Source: Serinus canaria (Eukaryota > Chordata > Aves > Passeriformes > Fringillidae). From it: a stretch of DNA of 64,000 nt. Every line of letters starts with the position of its first letter. The first letter of the stretch is position 1. A program made the position numbers and the translations under genes. The notes under the pieces were generated by a model. It was not told the origin of the DNA. It made no database searches and saw only the letters and a list, made by a program, of their open reading frames with translations. The stretch lies in the NCBI RefSeq assembly GCF_022539315.1, contig NC_066333.1:11871001-11935000 (forward strand), written 5' to 3'. Positions 1 to 12,700 of this stretch are shown in pieces.

Positions 1-404
1 AAGTGCTCCCACTGCTCTACTGCTCCAGCAGAGCCCAAATCTTGCCCCTTGTGTTGCTTCCTTTGGCCAGGATGCACCCAAACAATTTCATCCAGCTCCT
101 GAAGAATTTTACAGCTGTCATGTCTCTTCTTCTCCTTCAGTAAATAGCCAACCAAAGGGACATAAAACTCCTAGCCCAACATTAAACATGTAGAACGCCT
201 TCCTTATAGGTCTGGACAAGTGGGACAACTTGTAAATTAAAGAAAGACTACACCAGCTGGCTGATGGCCAGAATTGGTCCCTGGGGAGGACTTTAGGAGT
301 GGTAACTAACCATAAGTACCCACAGCCTGGCAGTGTTTAATGGAATGTTGGCAGACACGCTGTATAGTACTAGTAAATTAGTAATGAGAATTAATTAATA
401 ATAG
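1..404. other. Unassigned non-coding sequence at left edge
   Basis: No open frame of interest and no recognisable family. On the minus strand, about 200-404 lies where the 3' part of the adjacent old CR1 would be expected. A few short words resemble CR1, such as TTAAACACTG read on minus near 335, but the match is too weak to extend the element this far. Confidence 0.4.
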
Positions 405-1040
405 TTTGCATTCATGTGGCACATTCCTTGCTGCAATTTACTTCTCATCTGGCTAAACAGGGACATGAGGAACTGTTTATCTTCTGGTGATCTACCTTTG
501 TTTAAACTGCTTTTGCATCTTCCATCTCACCCTCTCTACATTCCATCAAGATTTCCTCAGGCACCTGAATTATGGTTCTCTCATGGGCTCCTCTTGTGTT
601 CTCTGCCAGTGTCCACAACCTTCTGGAGGTGCCATCCGACTGCAGGGCTCCAGGTGAGGCCTTTCCAATAATCACTAGATCTGAGGGATTGCCTCCCATG
701 TCCCAGAAATTATTCCACTTTTCAAAAATTCATGTTATGTTGTTGGTTCTGCTCAGCTGGTGCCCTCTGGGAATACCTGGATGCTTGTTTGCTCTTCCAT
801 TGAGTCTTCTACCTGTGTTTGTGCCCACCTGTAGAACCTTTCACCTCTCCTTACTGAATGTTTGTTCATTCCACTTCACCAGTTTGTCAAAATCCTTTTA
901 CATTCTGATGTCTTTGCAGCATTTTTGGTGTGTACTCATCACCAAAATCAATGATGAAAACATTGACTTAGTGCCAGATGAACAATTGCACCACACTTAT
1001 TGTTCCACTGATCATCACTACCTACAGAAGATTTTATGAC
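405..1040 (-). mobile_element. Ancient CR1-type LINE fragment (end of reverse transcriptase ORF and 3' region)
   Basis: Read on the minus strand, this stretch follows the order of CR1/L3-type LINEs. First comes a block resembling the C-terminal reverse transcriptase coding end (TTCATCATTGATTTTGGTGA). Next is a block matching the usual gacctggaaagactgg...caaggagaagtgcaaagt...cacctggg section; here it includes GACAAACTGG, CAGTAAGGAGAGG and GTTCTACAGG. Later come GGCCTCACCTGGAG and CAGGTGCCTGAGGAAATC. All reading frames are broken, so it is a dead, old copy. The ORFs at 572-1039 (+) and 502-699 (-) are by-products. Boundaries are approximate, and the assignment rests on remembered consensus rather than an alignment. 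Confidence 0.68.
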
Positions 1041-2309
1041 CAGTTATAAATTAATTTTATAGATCTTGACTATGTTTTCCTCATTTATTTTTGAGATACC
1101 ATGTGAAATATTGAAGTTATTAATATAAATAAATATGGAATTGGCACCTTTTTCCTTATCTGGAGCAGAGCTGGTCCATCAATAAGAGATGGGCCAACTC
1201 TAAAGTGAGCAGTAGGAATTCAGAGAAGGGAGGAAAATAGTTGGAGCTCCTTCTTTGATGCTGATAAATCCTTGGATGATATTAAATTTCACCCTCATCT
1301 TCTTTTTTCATTTAGATGCTTATAAAAGCATATTTGGTAGTTTATAGTACTATTTGTCTGGTGATTTAAGATGTTTGACCTCCTATTTTCTGGCTCTCCT
1401 CACCCTCTCACCCCCCATTTAATTTGGGATCGACCTTTTCCAAACATCTGTAACTTGATCTACTCTCCACAGAGGGCAATGTGTCCACGATCCCCAGGAA
1501 GAGCTCTCAGATTGCTTTTGCCAGTTCATAACACACCCTAATATAAAATAAATCAGACACAATGCATAGGAAATATTTGACTGATCTTGAACTTGCTGGA
1601 GCTGCAGAATCTCAACATTCAGTGCATTGTCCCAGCTCATCTCCTAATTGGTCTAATCCATCTCCAGATCTCCAACTTGTAATTTTGTTTGGCTGATGTT
1701 CTTTCAGGAAAAATATTTAGGATCCCTTTCTAAGTTTTAATAAAGCTTCATAAATAAAAAATCATGGCTGTTCCCCAGCCAAGACCAAGTCCCAGATATG
1801 TGTGTGAATTGAACCCTCTGCTGGTGAATGATCTTTAGCAAAAATTTTAGCTCATTGCAAATACAAAATAAATTTGCCTAAACATTCACAAAAGTAGCTA
1901 AAATTGCCGTATTTATTTAATGCTTGTGATTGGCTAAAAGGTGTACCTGGACCACTAAAATAATTGTAATTCACAATGATTTATTAAGATGCAAATACCC
2001 ATTTGTGGACCAGACCACAACATTTATGAAAACCAAAGGAATCTATTAAAAATCAATATGATGTTTGTAAGTTCAGGCAAAACTTCTCTTTCTTTTATGA
2101 ATAAAAAACTAGAGAAAAACTGTTGTGAGTTCATACAAAAGTGATCTTTTCTGGGAAACCTTAAAGTTCTACTTGATCAATGGGAAATATTTTATTTGAC
2201 CTGAACTGAAATTTTGAGCTTTTTAGCTTGTCTTAAAGGTGGTTCATTTTTTAAACATTACCTGAACTTTTACATGAAAAATGCCAATTTGAAAAAAAGT
2301 TCAATTGGG
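1041..2309. other. AT-rich unique non-coding stretch
   Basis: No gene or recognised repeat. A 73-codon minus frame at 1419-1640 has no recognisable motif. The sequence is AT-rich with few CpGs, as expected for intergenic or intronic avian DNA. Confidence 0.5.
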
Positions 2310-2440
2310 AAAATGTCAAAATGAAAACTTTTTGGCATTTCTGAAACAAACATTTTAGATAAAAAATGACAATATGAAATGTTTTGACACTTTGAAAAAT
2401 GTCTCCCTTTTTCAATCTGAAACTTCACCAAATTTAAATT
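2310..2440. repeat. Degenerate AAAATGTCA / TGACATTTT low-complexity repeat
   Basis: The words AAAATGTCAAAATGAAAA (from 2310) and AAAATGACAATATGAAAT (from 2363) are two imperfect copies about 53 bp apart. They are followed by TTTTGACACTTTGAAAAATG. Together they form a diffuse array of TGACA/TGTCA words set in A- and T-runs. This could be the remains of an old repeat or simple-sequence drift; I cannot name a family. A similar texture recurs near 52630-52760. Confidence 0.4.
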
Positions 2441-2609
2441 GAATTTACTGTTTGTCTAGAAAATAAGAATTGCTTGCGTTGGTAGTTTTCCCTGGATAAG
2501 CAGCTAATCTTCCTGCCAGGTTAGCAATGAAACATCAGCCAAGGAACTGCACGAGCAGGTTGCAAAGCAGTTCTTGCCTTACTGGAGCTCAGATTTGGAC
2601 TTTTTAGTG

Positions 2610-2612
<3 letters not shown>

Positions 2613-2659
<47 letters not shown>

Positions 2660-2686
2660 ATCTATCTATCTATCTATCTATCATCT
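2613..2686. repeat. (ATCT)n tetranucleotide microsatellite
   Basis: Eleven uninterrupted ATCT units run from 2613 to 2656. An ATC interruption follows, then five more units and a second ATC break. A pure run of eleven units is long enough to be length-polymorphic in a population. The reverse strand reads (AGAT)n. Confidence 0.97.
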
Positions 2687-2802
2687 TCACTTTCGTACTG
2701 TACAATGTCCAGCTTTCAACTTAGCAGTTCTATGGTGCATAAAGAAATAAGGGAGAGAGAAATGATTACTGTTTAACAAGTGTGCTATTTCCCTTTGCAT
2801 TA

Positions 2803-2860
2803 AAATTATATTTTTTATTTATATTTATTATTTATTTTTTTATTTATATTTTTATTAAAA
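2803..2860. repeat. AT-rich low-complexity tract
   Basis: A run of T and A with TTTATTTATATTTATTATTTA-like imperfect units, closing in TTTTTATTAAAAA. It is low complexity and not assignable to an element; its reading frames are not meaningful. Confidence 0.85.
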
Positions 2861-4782
2861 ACCTGTCTAGTGGTAGATTTATGAAAGTTCATTACAGAAA
2901 AAAATGGTTTACCCACTAAACAGAAGCAAGTCCATAACCCTGAATGAGTTTTAGAGTTTGCTCTAGCTAAATTCTTAAATTAAAACAAACCTATCCAGAC
3001 TAAAATCCCAACATTCCAAAACAAGATGGGAATCTGCAGTGGAGCAGTGCTATGGAGTAGTTGGTGCTTGCACTGCATTTTTGGGAGGGGTTTAGCTGAG
3101 CACAGCCTGGGGTCTACTCCAAGATCCCTTCTGCTGCCTCTCCTGAGTGCAGAGCTGGAAGGAATTGGTGGCTTCCCACAGGAGGACTGTAAGAGCTTGA
3201 GAGGGGAAGGAAGAGGGGTTCTGGTGGCATTGGAGGGAAGACTCTGGACAGGCACTAAAGCAAGTGGAGGGGGCTGAGCAGCTCTCATTTTTATTCTCTC
3301 TGGTGTGCTTTAACTTAAAGAAGCCTTTCAGCATTCAGGAAGAGGCAGGGTAGGCTTAATATTGGCACTTCCATTTCACAATGGAGATGGTTTTACATCT
3401 CTTAACTCTGGCTTCTTGCCCTCTTTGGAGTTAATTATCTGTGGGTTCCTTCTTTGACTTTTAGGGGATTTCTTAATCCTCCTGGCTCTACTTTAAATAG
3501 TGCAGGGCTTTCATGTTTCTTATTAGCTAATGTGAGGAAATTGAGTAATGTAGGGTTATTAAAAATTACCCAGAATTTAGATGAATGGGAAAAAAATGTG
3601 TCCACTGCAGTAACTCCTGTCTATCACCTGGGCTGTGTGGATCCCTGCCAGGCAGGGTCCAGCCCACTGTGCTGCCATGTGTAAATTACCTCCCTAAATG
3701 CAGCAAGCTAACAGAGCTGCTCCATGCTGAGTCCTAAATTGACACCAAAAGGGAAACTTCCATCCAGATTGGAAATATAAGGAAATCGAGCAGACTTACC
3801 AGTAGCACAAAAAGTTCTGAAACCACAATGGTTATTAAATAATGCCAATTTTTTTTTTCCTGCAGACGTTAAGTCAGTGTTTAAAAATACAAACATCTAG
3901 ATAATTAGAGGAACTTCAAATCTGTCTTCATAGTGTTTCAGCAGGATGACATTGTCAGCTATTCTATTTTGTATTGATTTCCACAAAGCTCAGTTATTCC
4001 CAGCCTTCCATTTCAAATGCAGCACCTTGTTTTCCTGTATCTTGAAGCAAAGAAATTAGATAAAAACTATTGATTAGCAAGGCACAGAGGGGAGTGATGT
4101 CTGTAACCTTCCTTTGTCTTGCAGCTCTGCAGCTGAGGCAGCAGTAATAGGATTCTGTGCGAGTGCGACTGTGATGAGGTCACACTGCTGAGAAGGGAAT
4201 GAAAACACTGCAGTCAGCGAGATCTCTTGCTTCTCTGATAGTTTTTGATATTGTTTGTCAAATTGCGATTTGAAGGTTATTTCTCTGGAGGCTGAAGTTG
4301 CCTTGCTCCTCTTACGCACTTGGCTGGGCTTTTAAAAATCATGCATTCATCCAAACAGCTCCTTCTCTCTCAAAGTTTCTGGTTCTTACTTGGAGCCAAA
4401 ATAGGGAGCAAGAAGAGATTCTCCTGAAATTTTCCATCATTGTGAGATTAGAGCAATTATTTGTTAAAATAAGTTGGATTTGTTTGGCCTCTCCAGCTCT
4501 CCTTCCTCCCTTCTTTTTCACGAGGGTGCTGCAGTCCTCTTCAGTTCAAAACAGGTTCAATAAACACTTTCAAGACACATGAGCCGTGAAGGTTTATGCT
4601 GATTTAGTACATAATGGTGTAGCATTTATTGGTATCATTACTCAAGAAAGAGATGAGGAATTTCCTCATTTCATTTGCTATGGGAAACAGGCATTTTGTG
4701 ACCTACCGTGGGCAACTGCAGAACTGAACAGAAAGTTCAGAATAATGATTAATGCTTTCCTGTTCTGAGTGGGCTTTACCAG
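2861..4782. other. Unique non-coding stretch
   Basis: No gene recognised; the ORFs at 2980-3334 overlap on both strands in a slightly GC-richer patch and show no family features. At 4170-4184 lies a short inverted repeat TGTGA-N5-TCACA inside a CpG-bearing patch (about 4130-4320), a possible regulatory site at best. At 3643-3657 there is an odd palindrome, CCCTGCCAGGCAGGG. Confidence 0.45.
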
Positions 4783-4833
4783 TTATTATTCTTATTATTC
4801 TTATATTCTTATTCTTGTTATTCTCATATTTCT
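4783..4833. repeat. Imperfect (TTATTC)n-type simple repeat
   Basis: The tract alternates TTATTATTC and TTATTC units for about 50 bp, then decays into TTCTCATATTTC. It ends about 50 bp before the terminal end of the CR1 fragment at 4881. Confidence 0.85.
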
Positions 4834-4880
4834 TCATAGCAGTGAAGCAGCTCATGGGGGTGACAAAGAGAAAACTGAGG

Positions 4881-4968
4881 ATCATAGAATAAGAGAATGG
4901 TTTGGGTTGGAAGGGTCCTTAAGGATCCTCTGTTCTAACAGAGCCTGCCCTGGGGTTCAGGGATCTAT
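4881..4968 (-). mobile_element. CR1 LINE, short 3'-end fragment
   Basis: The plus strand starts ATCATAGAATAAGAGAATGG and goes on TTTGGGTTGGAAGGGTCCTT. This is the reverse complement of the avian CR1 3' terminus, normally ending in repeated ATTCTATG. The copy is therefore in minus orientation and 5'-truncated, as is usual for CR1. Similarity fades after the TGTTCTAACAGAGCCTGCCC section. It has no coding capacity. It is younger than the fragments at 405 and 59345, judging by how well the terminus is kept. Confidence 0.93.
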
Positions 4969-7900
4969 TTCCTGGGAGAGGTGTCAGTGTCAAGCACAGG
5001 ATAAACACAGATTACCTGGCCCTCAGGACTCTACTTTTGGTGCATCAGGCAGCTGCATTCCTCTCTTCCCACAGAGGAAGAAACCACATGGGGCATGCAA
5101 TGTCTTCCACTAATCAGGCCTTAGGGGGTTTTCCTCCCTTTGGAAAGCTCCCTTGCCCTAGTTCTCCTCCCCGTAACGAGACACTGGGAGATTGGTATGG
5201 AGATAGCTGGCTAAGAAAACCCTCCAAATAAACTTCTGGAATTGCATGGCAGTAACAGGATGCCTTCAGCAGGCAGCTGCCTTGTCTGTCTGTGCAAAAA
5301 CAAGTATGTCAGGTCAAGCTGCATATTTTGAGGTTTGATGTCCCACCCTCTCAAATAAGTGATGTGGGAAGAAGTCTGCTGGGAAAACTCCTTCCCCAGG
5401 CTTATTACTGTGGGGGTTTTTGTGGGAAGTGCTGAGACTTTCCCATCCCCTCCTTTCCCCCATGTGATGCTCTGTGATCATAACACATGAAACTATCTCA
5501 GGCTTCCAAGAACTCCTCCAGTGCTGAACAAGCACAATCTGGGTGTTTTTCTTTAGTCTTTGTTCTATTCTCTGTGATCCTGAGGACATCATTCTTTGCC
5601 CCCTTTGTTTCTTCATCCATGTGAAGAAGGTGATATTTCCTTTCTCGAGGGTGATTGTGGAGGGTTTTTTTTTTCTTTTAATCCCCTACCAGATGTTGGG
5701 TGCCATAGGGGAGCAAAGCATCTTGCTGTAATTGATTTATTTATAAGGGAAAGCTGATGCTACTTTAGAGATCCTTTTTTCACCCTCCCTCTCCAAGTAA
5801 ACTGCTGGAAAGGCCGTTCTCATTTGCTGTATCTTCCTCATCCCATTTATGGCTGTGTTTAAGGTCCTGATAGAGCTGTGGGAATATAACCTCCAGACTG
5901 CCCCACTGAGGGCTGGACAGCTGGAATCATCCAGTGCCTGATGAGATACCTGCCAGCTGAATGGATGGAATTGCATCCTGTTGGTCCAGGACTGCAGTAC
6001 CTATTTGTCTCTTTAGCATTCAGCATCACCTCTGTGCTCCCAGAGAAGCAGTAAGAGTGGAGACTCAAGAAGATGTTAGAGGAAAGCAGTGAGTGGGAAA
6101 AAGGCTTGAAATCACACTGTTCTTTAGAAAAAGGCACATGCAGTGAACTAAATACAAACAGCACATTCTTCAAATCTCTAGAGGGGCAGAGCTTGGCTGA
6201 GAGTTGGTTTTTTTACCCTGCATTGTTTCAATGTATTTAAGTATTTTCTCTTAATTCCCACTTATCTTTTAATTTGACAGATTTTTTTCTGCCCCACCTT
6301 CCCCCAAAATGTATTGCTGAGTGTGGCATACCCAAAAGGGCATGTGACTGTGGTGAGAGCAGCATCTGGTGCTGGAAAGAAATGAAACCCCAGTCCAGAG
6401 TAGTGAGTAAGCTCAGAGTGGTACGTGAGCAGATATCCCTACAATATCCAGAGAGGATCTGGCAAAAAAATAAAAATCATCTTTACCCACAGGACTTAGG
6501 CAAATTTTATATTTAATCCTTAAATATTCTTGGCCACTATTCGACATATTTTCATGCTTGGTCATCTGTCTCTTAGCAAGATCTAAAGGACTCAGCCAGG
6601 TGCAAAGATAATTGTTTCCTTATTTCAAGCAGCATCTGCTCAGCCATCTGGGAGGCTCATCTGTAAAAGGTGACAGGCTCAGGTAGCAGCCTGCAGGTCC
6701 CACCTCTGGAGCTCTGGTGGCTTCCAGCCCTGCTCAGACAGAGCCTGTGTGACCCAGAGTGAAGAGTACTGGGCAAAGGGAGTGCAGGCCTGCTGAGGAG
6801 AGTGAGCCAGGCACCTCAGGAGAAAACAAGGAGCAGGAGAGTTTGGTTATCACAGAGATAAAGACTGCAGTCTCAATTTTTCTCTGGCCCCAGATTACCC
6901 TTCCTGTTAAATGCTTCTTTTTCCCCATATATTATATTAATCTGTTTTATTTTAAAAGGCTGTTTATCAGCAGCCTGTGTGAGTCTTGATTGCCAATTCT
7001 CTGCATTCACTGCTAATGAAGAACCATGGCTACCACGATTTTAATGGCTCTGTGATCTGTAACTCCACACATCTGGTGTTGGTGACAGTTTATCTTCTAC
7101 CCCAACGTTCTGTTCTTTCAGCAGATGGTTTGTAGGAAACTCCTCTGAAATCCAGGGGGTGGCAAGAATCTGGCATGGGAGGGAAGGGTGAATACAACCC
7201 ATGGTGTTCTCTGCACAGCCCTCCTGCCCCCCTGCTCATGAGCAATAGGAATGTTGTAAATAATGAGGAATAATAATGTATTTCTGGCAGAAACTAAGGG
7301 GGATTTGTGTGGGGTGCAGCCAGAGGACTGAGGTTGGGTGTTGTTGGGTTCTGTTACAGATTTGGAAATGTGCTACTTGTTCTTTGTAGCTCTGTTGCTA
7401 AACAGACATTTTCATTTCTAAGTACTTGCTTGGTTTCCTTTGTTGGCCCAAACTGCCAAAATTAGAGGCATCTGACATAGAAAGGAAGTCAGTTTTGTTT
7501 AATTTATCTCAGATTTATTTTGTGACATTTCCTGGATACATTTACCCATCACATTATTAAACAAGAGTTTATTTTCTGGAGGCTAGAGCTTCAGCTTCTG
7601 CCTATATTTCAGTAAGACAGGAATTTTAATACTGTCAACATGCTGAGAAATTAGAAAGTCTTTCAGGTGTGTTTTGCAGGAGAAAGTTCAGAGCTTCACT
7701 GTCTGTCCTAATAGTTGCCCTGGGGCTGTTTCAAATGTATAATCTGATTTTTACACTCATTTGAAATGTAAAAAGAGAATTTTCACAGAAGAGAGAGAAA
7801 TCCAGCTGAAAATACTATTTGTTTTTTGCCAATTTGTTTCTTTAGTTATAATGATAAATTTTCACTATTTGGCAACAGCACAAAGGAAGAGGCTCTTGCA

Positions 7901-9533
7901 TGTCTTTGTTCCTTCAAGAGGAATGGACAAAGTGGGTCTTGCTCAGAAAACAAATCCCCATTTAGTCACGTAATTCTTGTCACTCACCCCAGCAAATGAT
8001 GAGAAACCCCTTTTGATGACTCTCCTGTGGGAAGGATGTTTGGCTATGACTCAGAAAAAAAACTGGTTTTGTTTTTTTTTTTTTGGACAAACTTTGACTG
8101 ACTCAAGACAAAACTCAAATGAGGAAGTTGTACAATGTTTTAATCTGCCTTTATGTCTCAAAAATGCTCAATTACAAGGAGGAACATGCTTATATACACA
8201 TTGAGGACCTCAATTAAGGTAGCTCAGAGGTGGTGATAGGCCAGTGGAGTAGCTGACTGAAATTTGGGATTGTTCCCAATGGGGAGACCCTAAAAGAGGC
8301 TCAAAGCTCCAAATGCCTCAGATGTGCTTTTTTTGGACATGATGACTCAAATACCAATTTTGCACCTTGAATCCATCTCTTGAGCAATGGATCATCCAAA
8401 AGCTGTTTCTGGATTATTCAGATTTTCCTGGGGTCTAGCTTTAGCAAATGAATTAATTTAAATCTCTCTTTTGTAGCAGCTCACACAACCTTGTTGTTAT
8501 TTCTTCCTTTTCATTGCAAAGGAAATATGCATACTTATAAATATATTTATTTAAACTATATACTCTGTATTATGTTTTAGGGCTGATACTTTATGATTTG
8601 GAGAAAAATACTTCAACTTAGTATATAAATTTTCTCTATAGATTCTGATCGCTGAACATTTTTATTCATGGGACTATGGGTAGGGGAGAAACCTGGAGTT
8701 TTCTGTCTATTTAATTTCTTCATTTCTGCATGTCCTTTGCACTGACTGTATGTGCCAATACACATCAGTGAAAAGTTTCTTGGTGATGTTTTCATCAGGC
8801 AAAGGAGAAACCCTGAAGACAGTAAACACCTAATATGTAAAATGTTTTAGAGTCCTTAGAATTCTGCAGACTAGTTCAAAATAACTGCAAAGCCCATTTT
8901 GTATTCAGAATATCTGAATGGGCCTTGGTTCTGGATAAGGAAGAGGGAGCAGAACTGGATGAACTGGGTGTATTAAATTCTTTATTCAAAAGCTTTATCC
9001 CTTTTCTGCTTTTGTGTTTCCCACGACTGGATTTTCTTAGTTTTTCCTCTACTGGATCATTTGGCATATTCTTCATGCAAATGTACTGAAATCACTGGTC
9101 TGGTCGGGAGCTCTTCACATTCGCCTGCTTTATGGCATTCAGTTTTCAATTTTAGCCATATGGGCCTTTTGGTTTGGTTTCTTGCCTTTTTTATTATTCT
9201 ATGCCTGCTTAATTGTAACTTTTATGAAGAAATGGAGAAAGAGTCATAAAGACAATAAGACAAATCATTCCCAAAGCACATATAATGAGGAGAAGAGTTG
9301 GAGAAATATTTACATGATTTGAATTTTCTGTCAATGTCCCTAAAAATAGAACAAAGAATTCAATAAAATAGCCAGATGATTTGCTAGTGAAAGGAATAAA
9401 AAAAAAAAATTGCAAAAATGAGAACAAATGTTCATTTTTATTCTGAGAAGTAGTTCTTGGCAGTATTTTGGAAGCTCTAATAGAGAAGACGAAATGTAGA
9501 TTTTTTTATCCCACTTGAGCATAAATCAGTGCA
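4969..9533. other. Unique non-coding stretch, 4.5 kb
   Basis: No gene, RNA or transposon recognised. Open frames are short (60-104 codons), overlap on both strands and lack motifs. Minor features are poly-T runs at about 8068-8084 and a poly-A run at about 9399-9409. Base composition is AT-rich throughout, with no CpG cluster. Confidence 0.5.
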
Positions 9534-9749
9534 CTAGACTAAACAATATCTACTATACAATGCACTGAATTCTTCTATTTGGTACAAATGTTCAATTAAA
9601 TCTGTAAACTTAGTCTGTAAGCTGTAAAGAGATTTAGCCACCTTATCATCAGCCAGTTCCTCTGCAGGCCACTGCCATAGTCCTGCAGCAAAAATAAGTT
9701 CTGTATGGGGAAGGCTTCCAGCAGCATTCCAAAATAACAGCAATTGCAT
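9534..9749 (-). other. Coding-like minus-strand frame, unidentified
   Basis: A 71-codon minus frame. After a TTTTTGCTGCAG sequence that could serve as a splice acceptor, it reads roughly WQWPAEELADDKVAKSLYS and then a leucine-rich, helix-like section ending near LYSRYCLV. First codon positions are fairly G-rich (GCA, GAG, GAA, GAT, GTG), a mild coding signature. There is no matching donor site, no family I recognise, and the flanks contain stops in all frames. It may be a chance ORF, a decayed retrocopy or a lost exon. Confidence 0.15.
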
Positions 9750-12700
9750 AATTACAGCATGGCCATGCTAAAGGTTACATTAATGGCCACCAGTGATGAT
9801 GAATAGGAAGGCAATGGCGTGAATGAAATCATAATTAGTGGAGCATGAGGTAGGTGTTATGTTAAACATCCAATGGAAAAAAATTAACAGTGCTGCACAG
9901 GTGGACTGAAATGTTAACATGTAAAACTTAACCTGCAACAATCCCACTTTCAGGAGACAAGAAAAACCCTTACATCATTTGTTAACCAGTTCTGGGTTTT
10001 ATTCACCAACCAGGGAAGCATGGGCTGGGTGTGACACTCTCCAGATCTCTGCTCTCCTCAAGGTGCTCTGTACCTGTCCCAGCCTGGCCGGGTTTGATAC
10101 CAGAACTCTGGGTTTCTCTAAAGACAGGCACTGGAGCTCACCAGCTACTGAGAAAGGAGAAATTCAGCTGGAGCAGCAGGAGACTGGAGGTTCTCCAAGC
10201 CCAGTGCAGGCAATTGATAACTAAGATTTCCACTCACAGCATCTCTGGGAAGGGTTTGCTATCCTGTGTGTGTCACAGACACGTGAAAGATTTGCTGATG
10301 TTGAATTAGCAGAAACCCAGCAACATTTCTACTGTTTAGGTTGCAAAGTTTCCATCAGCACTGAACAGGTGATTTTTCATCGTTGCAGTATGTGTAGTGC
10401 TAAGGTGGCATCTTATGTCTGCTATTGATTTCCCTGATGGTGCCTTCAAAACTGGTGTTACAGCTGCATCTTCCTTCTTCTGTACATGTCAGGGTCTACA
10501 AGGGAGCTCTGGAGCTCAAGTGTTTGTTTCTGTCTTTGCACATTCTTGTGTTTCTGGTCTGAAATTACAATGCTGCAGAATTTCCAGAAATCTGGTACAT
10601 AGGTGTACTTTTTGGACAGCAGAACAACTGATTTTTTCTTGAGTGGGTCAAAGAGATGGCATTTAAGTCAGGGGTTTTAAATAGGAGGAGAAAAAGGGAA
10701 GAAGCTGTTGATGCTAAAACACCTTACGGTCCCCTGCTATAAGGAATTTAATTCAGTTGCCTGCATTATTCCAACTGTGATATAAAAAATACAGAATTTC
10801 TTCCAGATTGGCTCTCAAAGCATTTTTTGCACACAAAATTCTCCCTGAGACAGTCCACCCATCTCCCTGGAATGTGCCACTCTCTGTGGAGAAGGTTTCT
10901 ACCCTTCAGCTGCATTTCCCTTTCATGGGAAGAGTGTTGCCTGACAGTGAGAGATGTGCCTGAGATATTTCTGGTACCAAACGTGGCCATTTCTGGAGAA
11001 AGGGCATTTTTCAGTATTTCTCTTTTGGAAGACTGGACCGCCAGAAGCAGGAAGGGAAGGGAGGAAGAGAGGCAGAGTCATCAGTGATGGCTTTGTCTTC
11101 CTCCATTCTTGTGGTACCTCCCGTCAGTGACCTGCTCAGCCTCCTCAGCAGTGACTCATCCCAGGGCACATCCAGGTGCCCTCTGACAGATGCCTGCTGC
11201 CTCTTATCTCAAATAGTTTTGAAAATCTCCTTTGGCCAGAAGCCCATGTGTGAAGGAGCAATTCTGTTTTAGACCAAACTTGTAAAGAATCTGGAAAGGT
11301 AACAGGCTCTGCTGGCTGTTCTTTCTATCCCCTCCTCTGCTGTCTGCTCTCCAGATTAGTTTTTTAATCTGAATGTCTGGCTGCTTCTCATCTTGCTGAT
11401 CCAAAATCTCTCAATATCCAGCAGGAGAAAGGTTCTCATTGCTTTCAATAATCTTTGGATCATGCCATTAGCTTCACTTAAGCTTTGGGTCTGGTTCTGC
11501 ACAGTTCAAAGGATTTCTAGTCTCTACTCCAAGTTCTTATCCAGTTTTTCTGAGTTCATTTAACTCTGTAGATATGAAAGGTCTCAGCTCTTCACTTGAA
11601 TATGAGCTGTATCTGCTGCTACCAATAACACAGACATTTAGTGTAGGAAGGAAGGAAAAAAGGACATTGTATTATAATGTTTAACTTGTGAAACAAGAGG
11701 AAATGTCTTCAACCTGTGATACATTTGGGTTTCTTAAGCTATGAATGAGGCATTGTTAGATGAATATTAAATATAGATGTATATATTAAATATTTAACTT
11801 GATCTTTGTTCAGTTTTCCTTTTTTTGTAATTCCTTTCAGTGTTCATAGAAAACAAACCTGATTTTTATACTGCTTGCCAGTAGTGACCTCAAATTTTCT
11901 GTTTGTGTTAATAGTGTCAATTACCTGCACACATGAGTCACATTGAACTTTGTTACTGCATTGGAGGAGCACTTTTTGGAATTTGTCCACAACACCTTTG
12001 CCATGAAAACGCTCCCTGTTGCTCGAAATAGTCTGGGAGTGCACACACTCTTCCATGCACATATAGCTCTGGAAGATGTTCATTCCTAATTTTTTTCAGT
12101 ATAAAGCTGATCCATGCAATTGCTCAGTAACTTAAGCAGAGATTATAAAAGAACTTCAGAGAAATGATGTTATCAATGAGAGAAATGAAGGCAACCTGAA
12201 ATGTCATTTCCCAACAGGCCCTGGAATCCCCAGGTTTGCTGCAGACCACAAGTATATTTTAAAGCTTAGCTTAGTGTATACCCACAGTATGTCCCCTAGA
12301 GCTGTGAACTGCTATTCTTTGTTTAGGACTGGGCAAGATTCCAGTGGCTCTGTTCTTACAAGGAATGCATTTTCCAGTGTTTTGAGTTAATGACTATTAT
12401 TCAAGTTGAAGTCAGTTCCTTTCTCACACTATTTTAGGCTGTGTGTGGTAAACCTTTGTACCACTGTTCTCCTCTAAAAATTCTGGTATTTTCTTACTAA
12501 ACCCAATACAAATTATATCAAGCTCTTTATCTTATGAAATAAATGTTGGTTATCTTCATAATGAATGAATCCTGAAATGAAGCAGGTTGGTATTTCTTCT
12601 GGCCTGCTGACCCTCCTTTTTATTGCTGCTGCTCCACACAATAGTGTTGGGAAGTTCCTGTTGTATTTGGTGATGTACAGACAGAGAACAAAAGGCCCCT

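Noticed and set aside
2613..2686. CRISPR-like array
   Set aside because: It is a 4-bp tandem repeat with no spacers.
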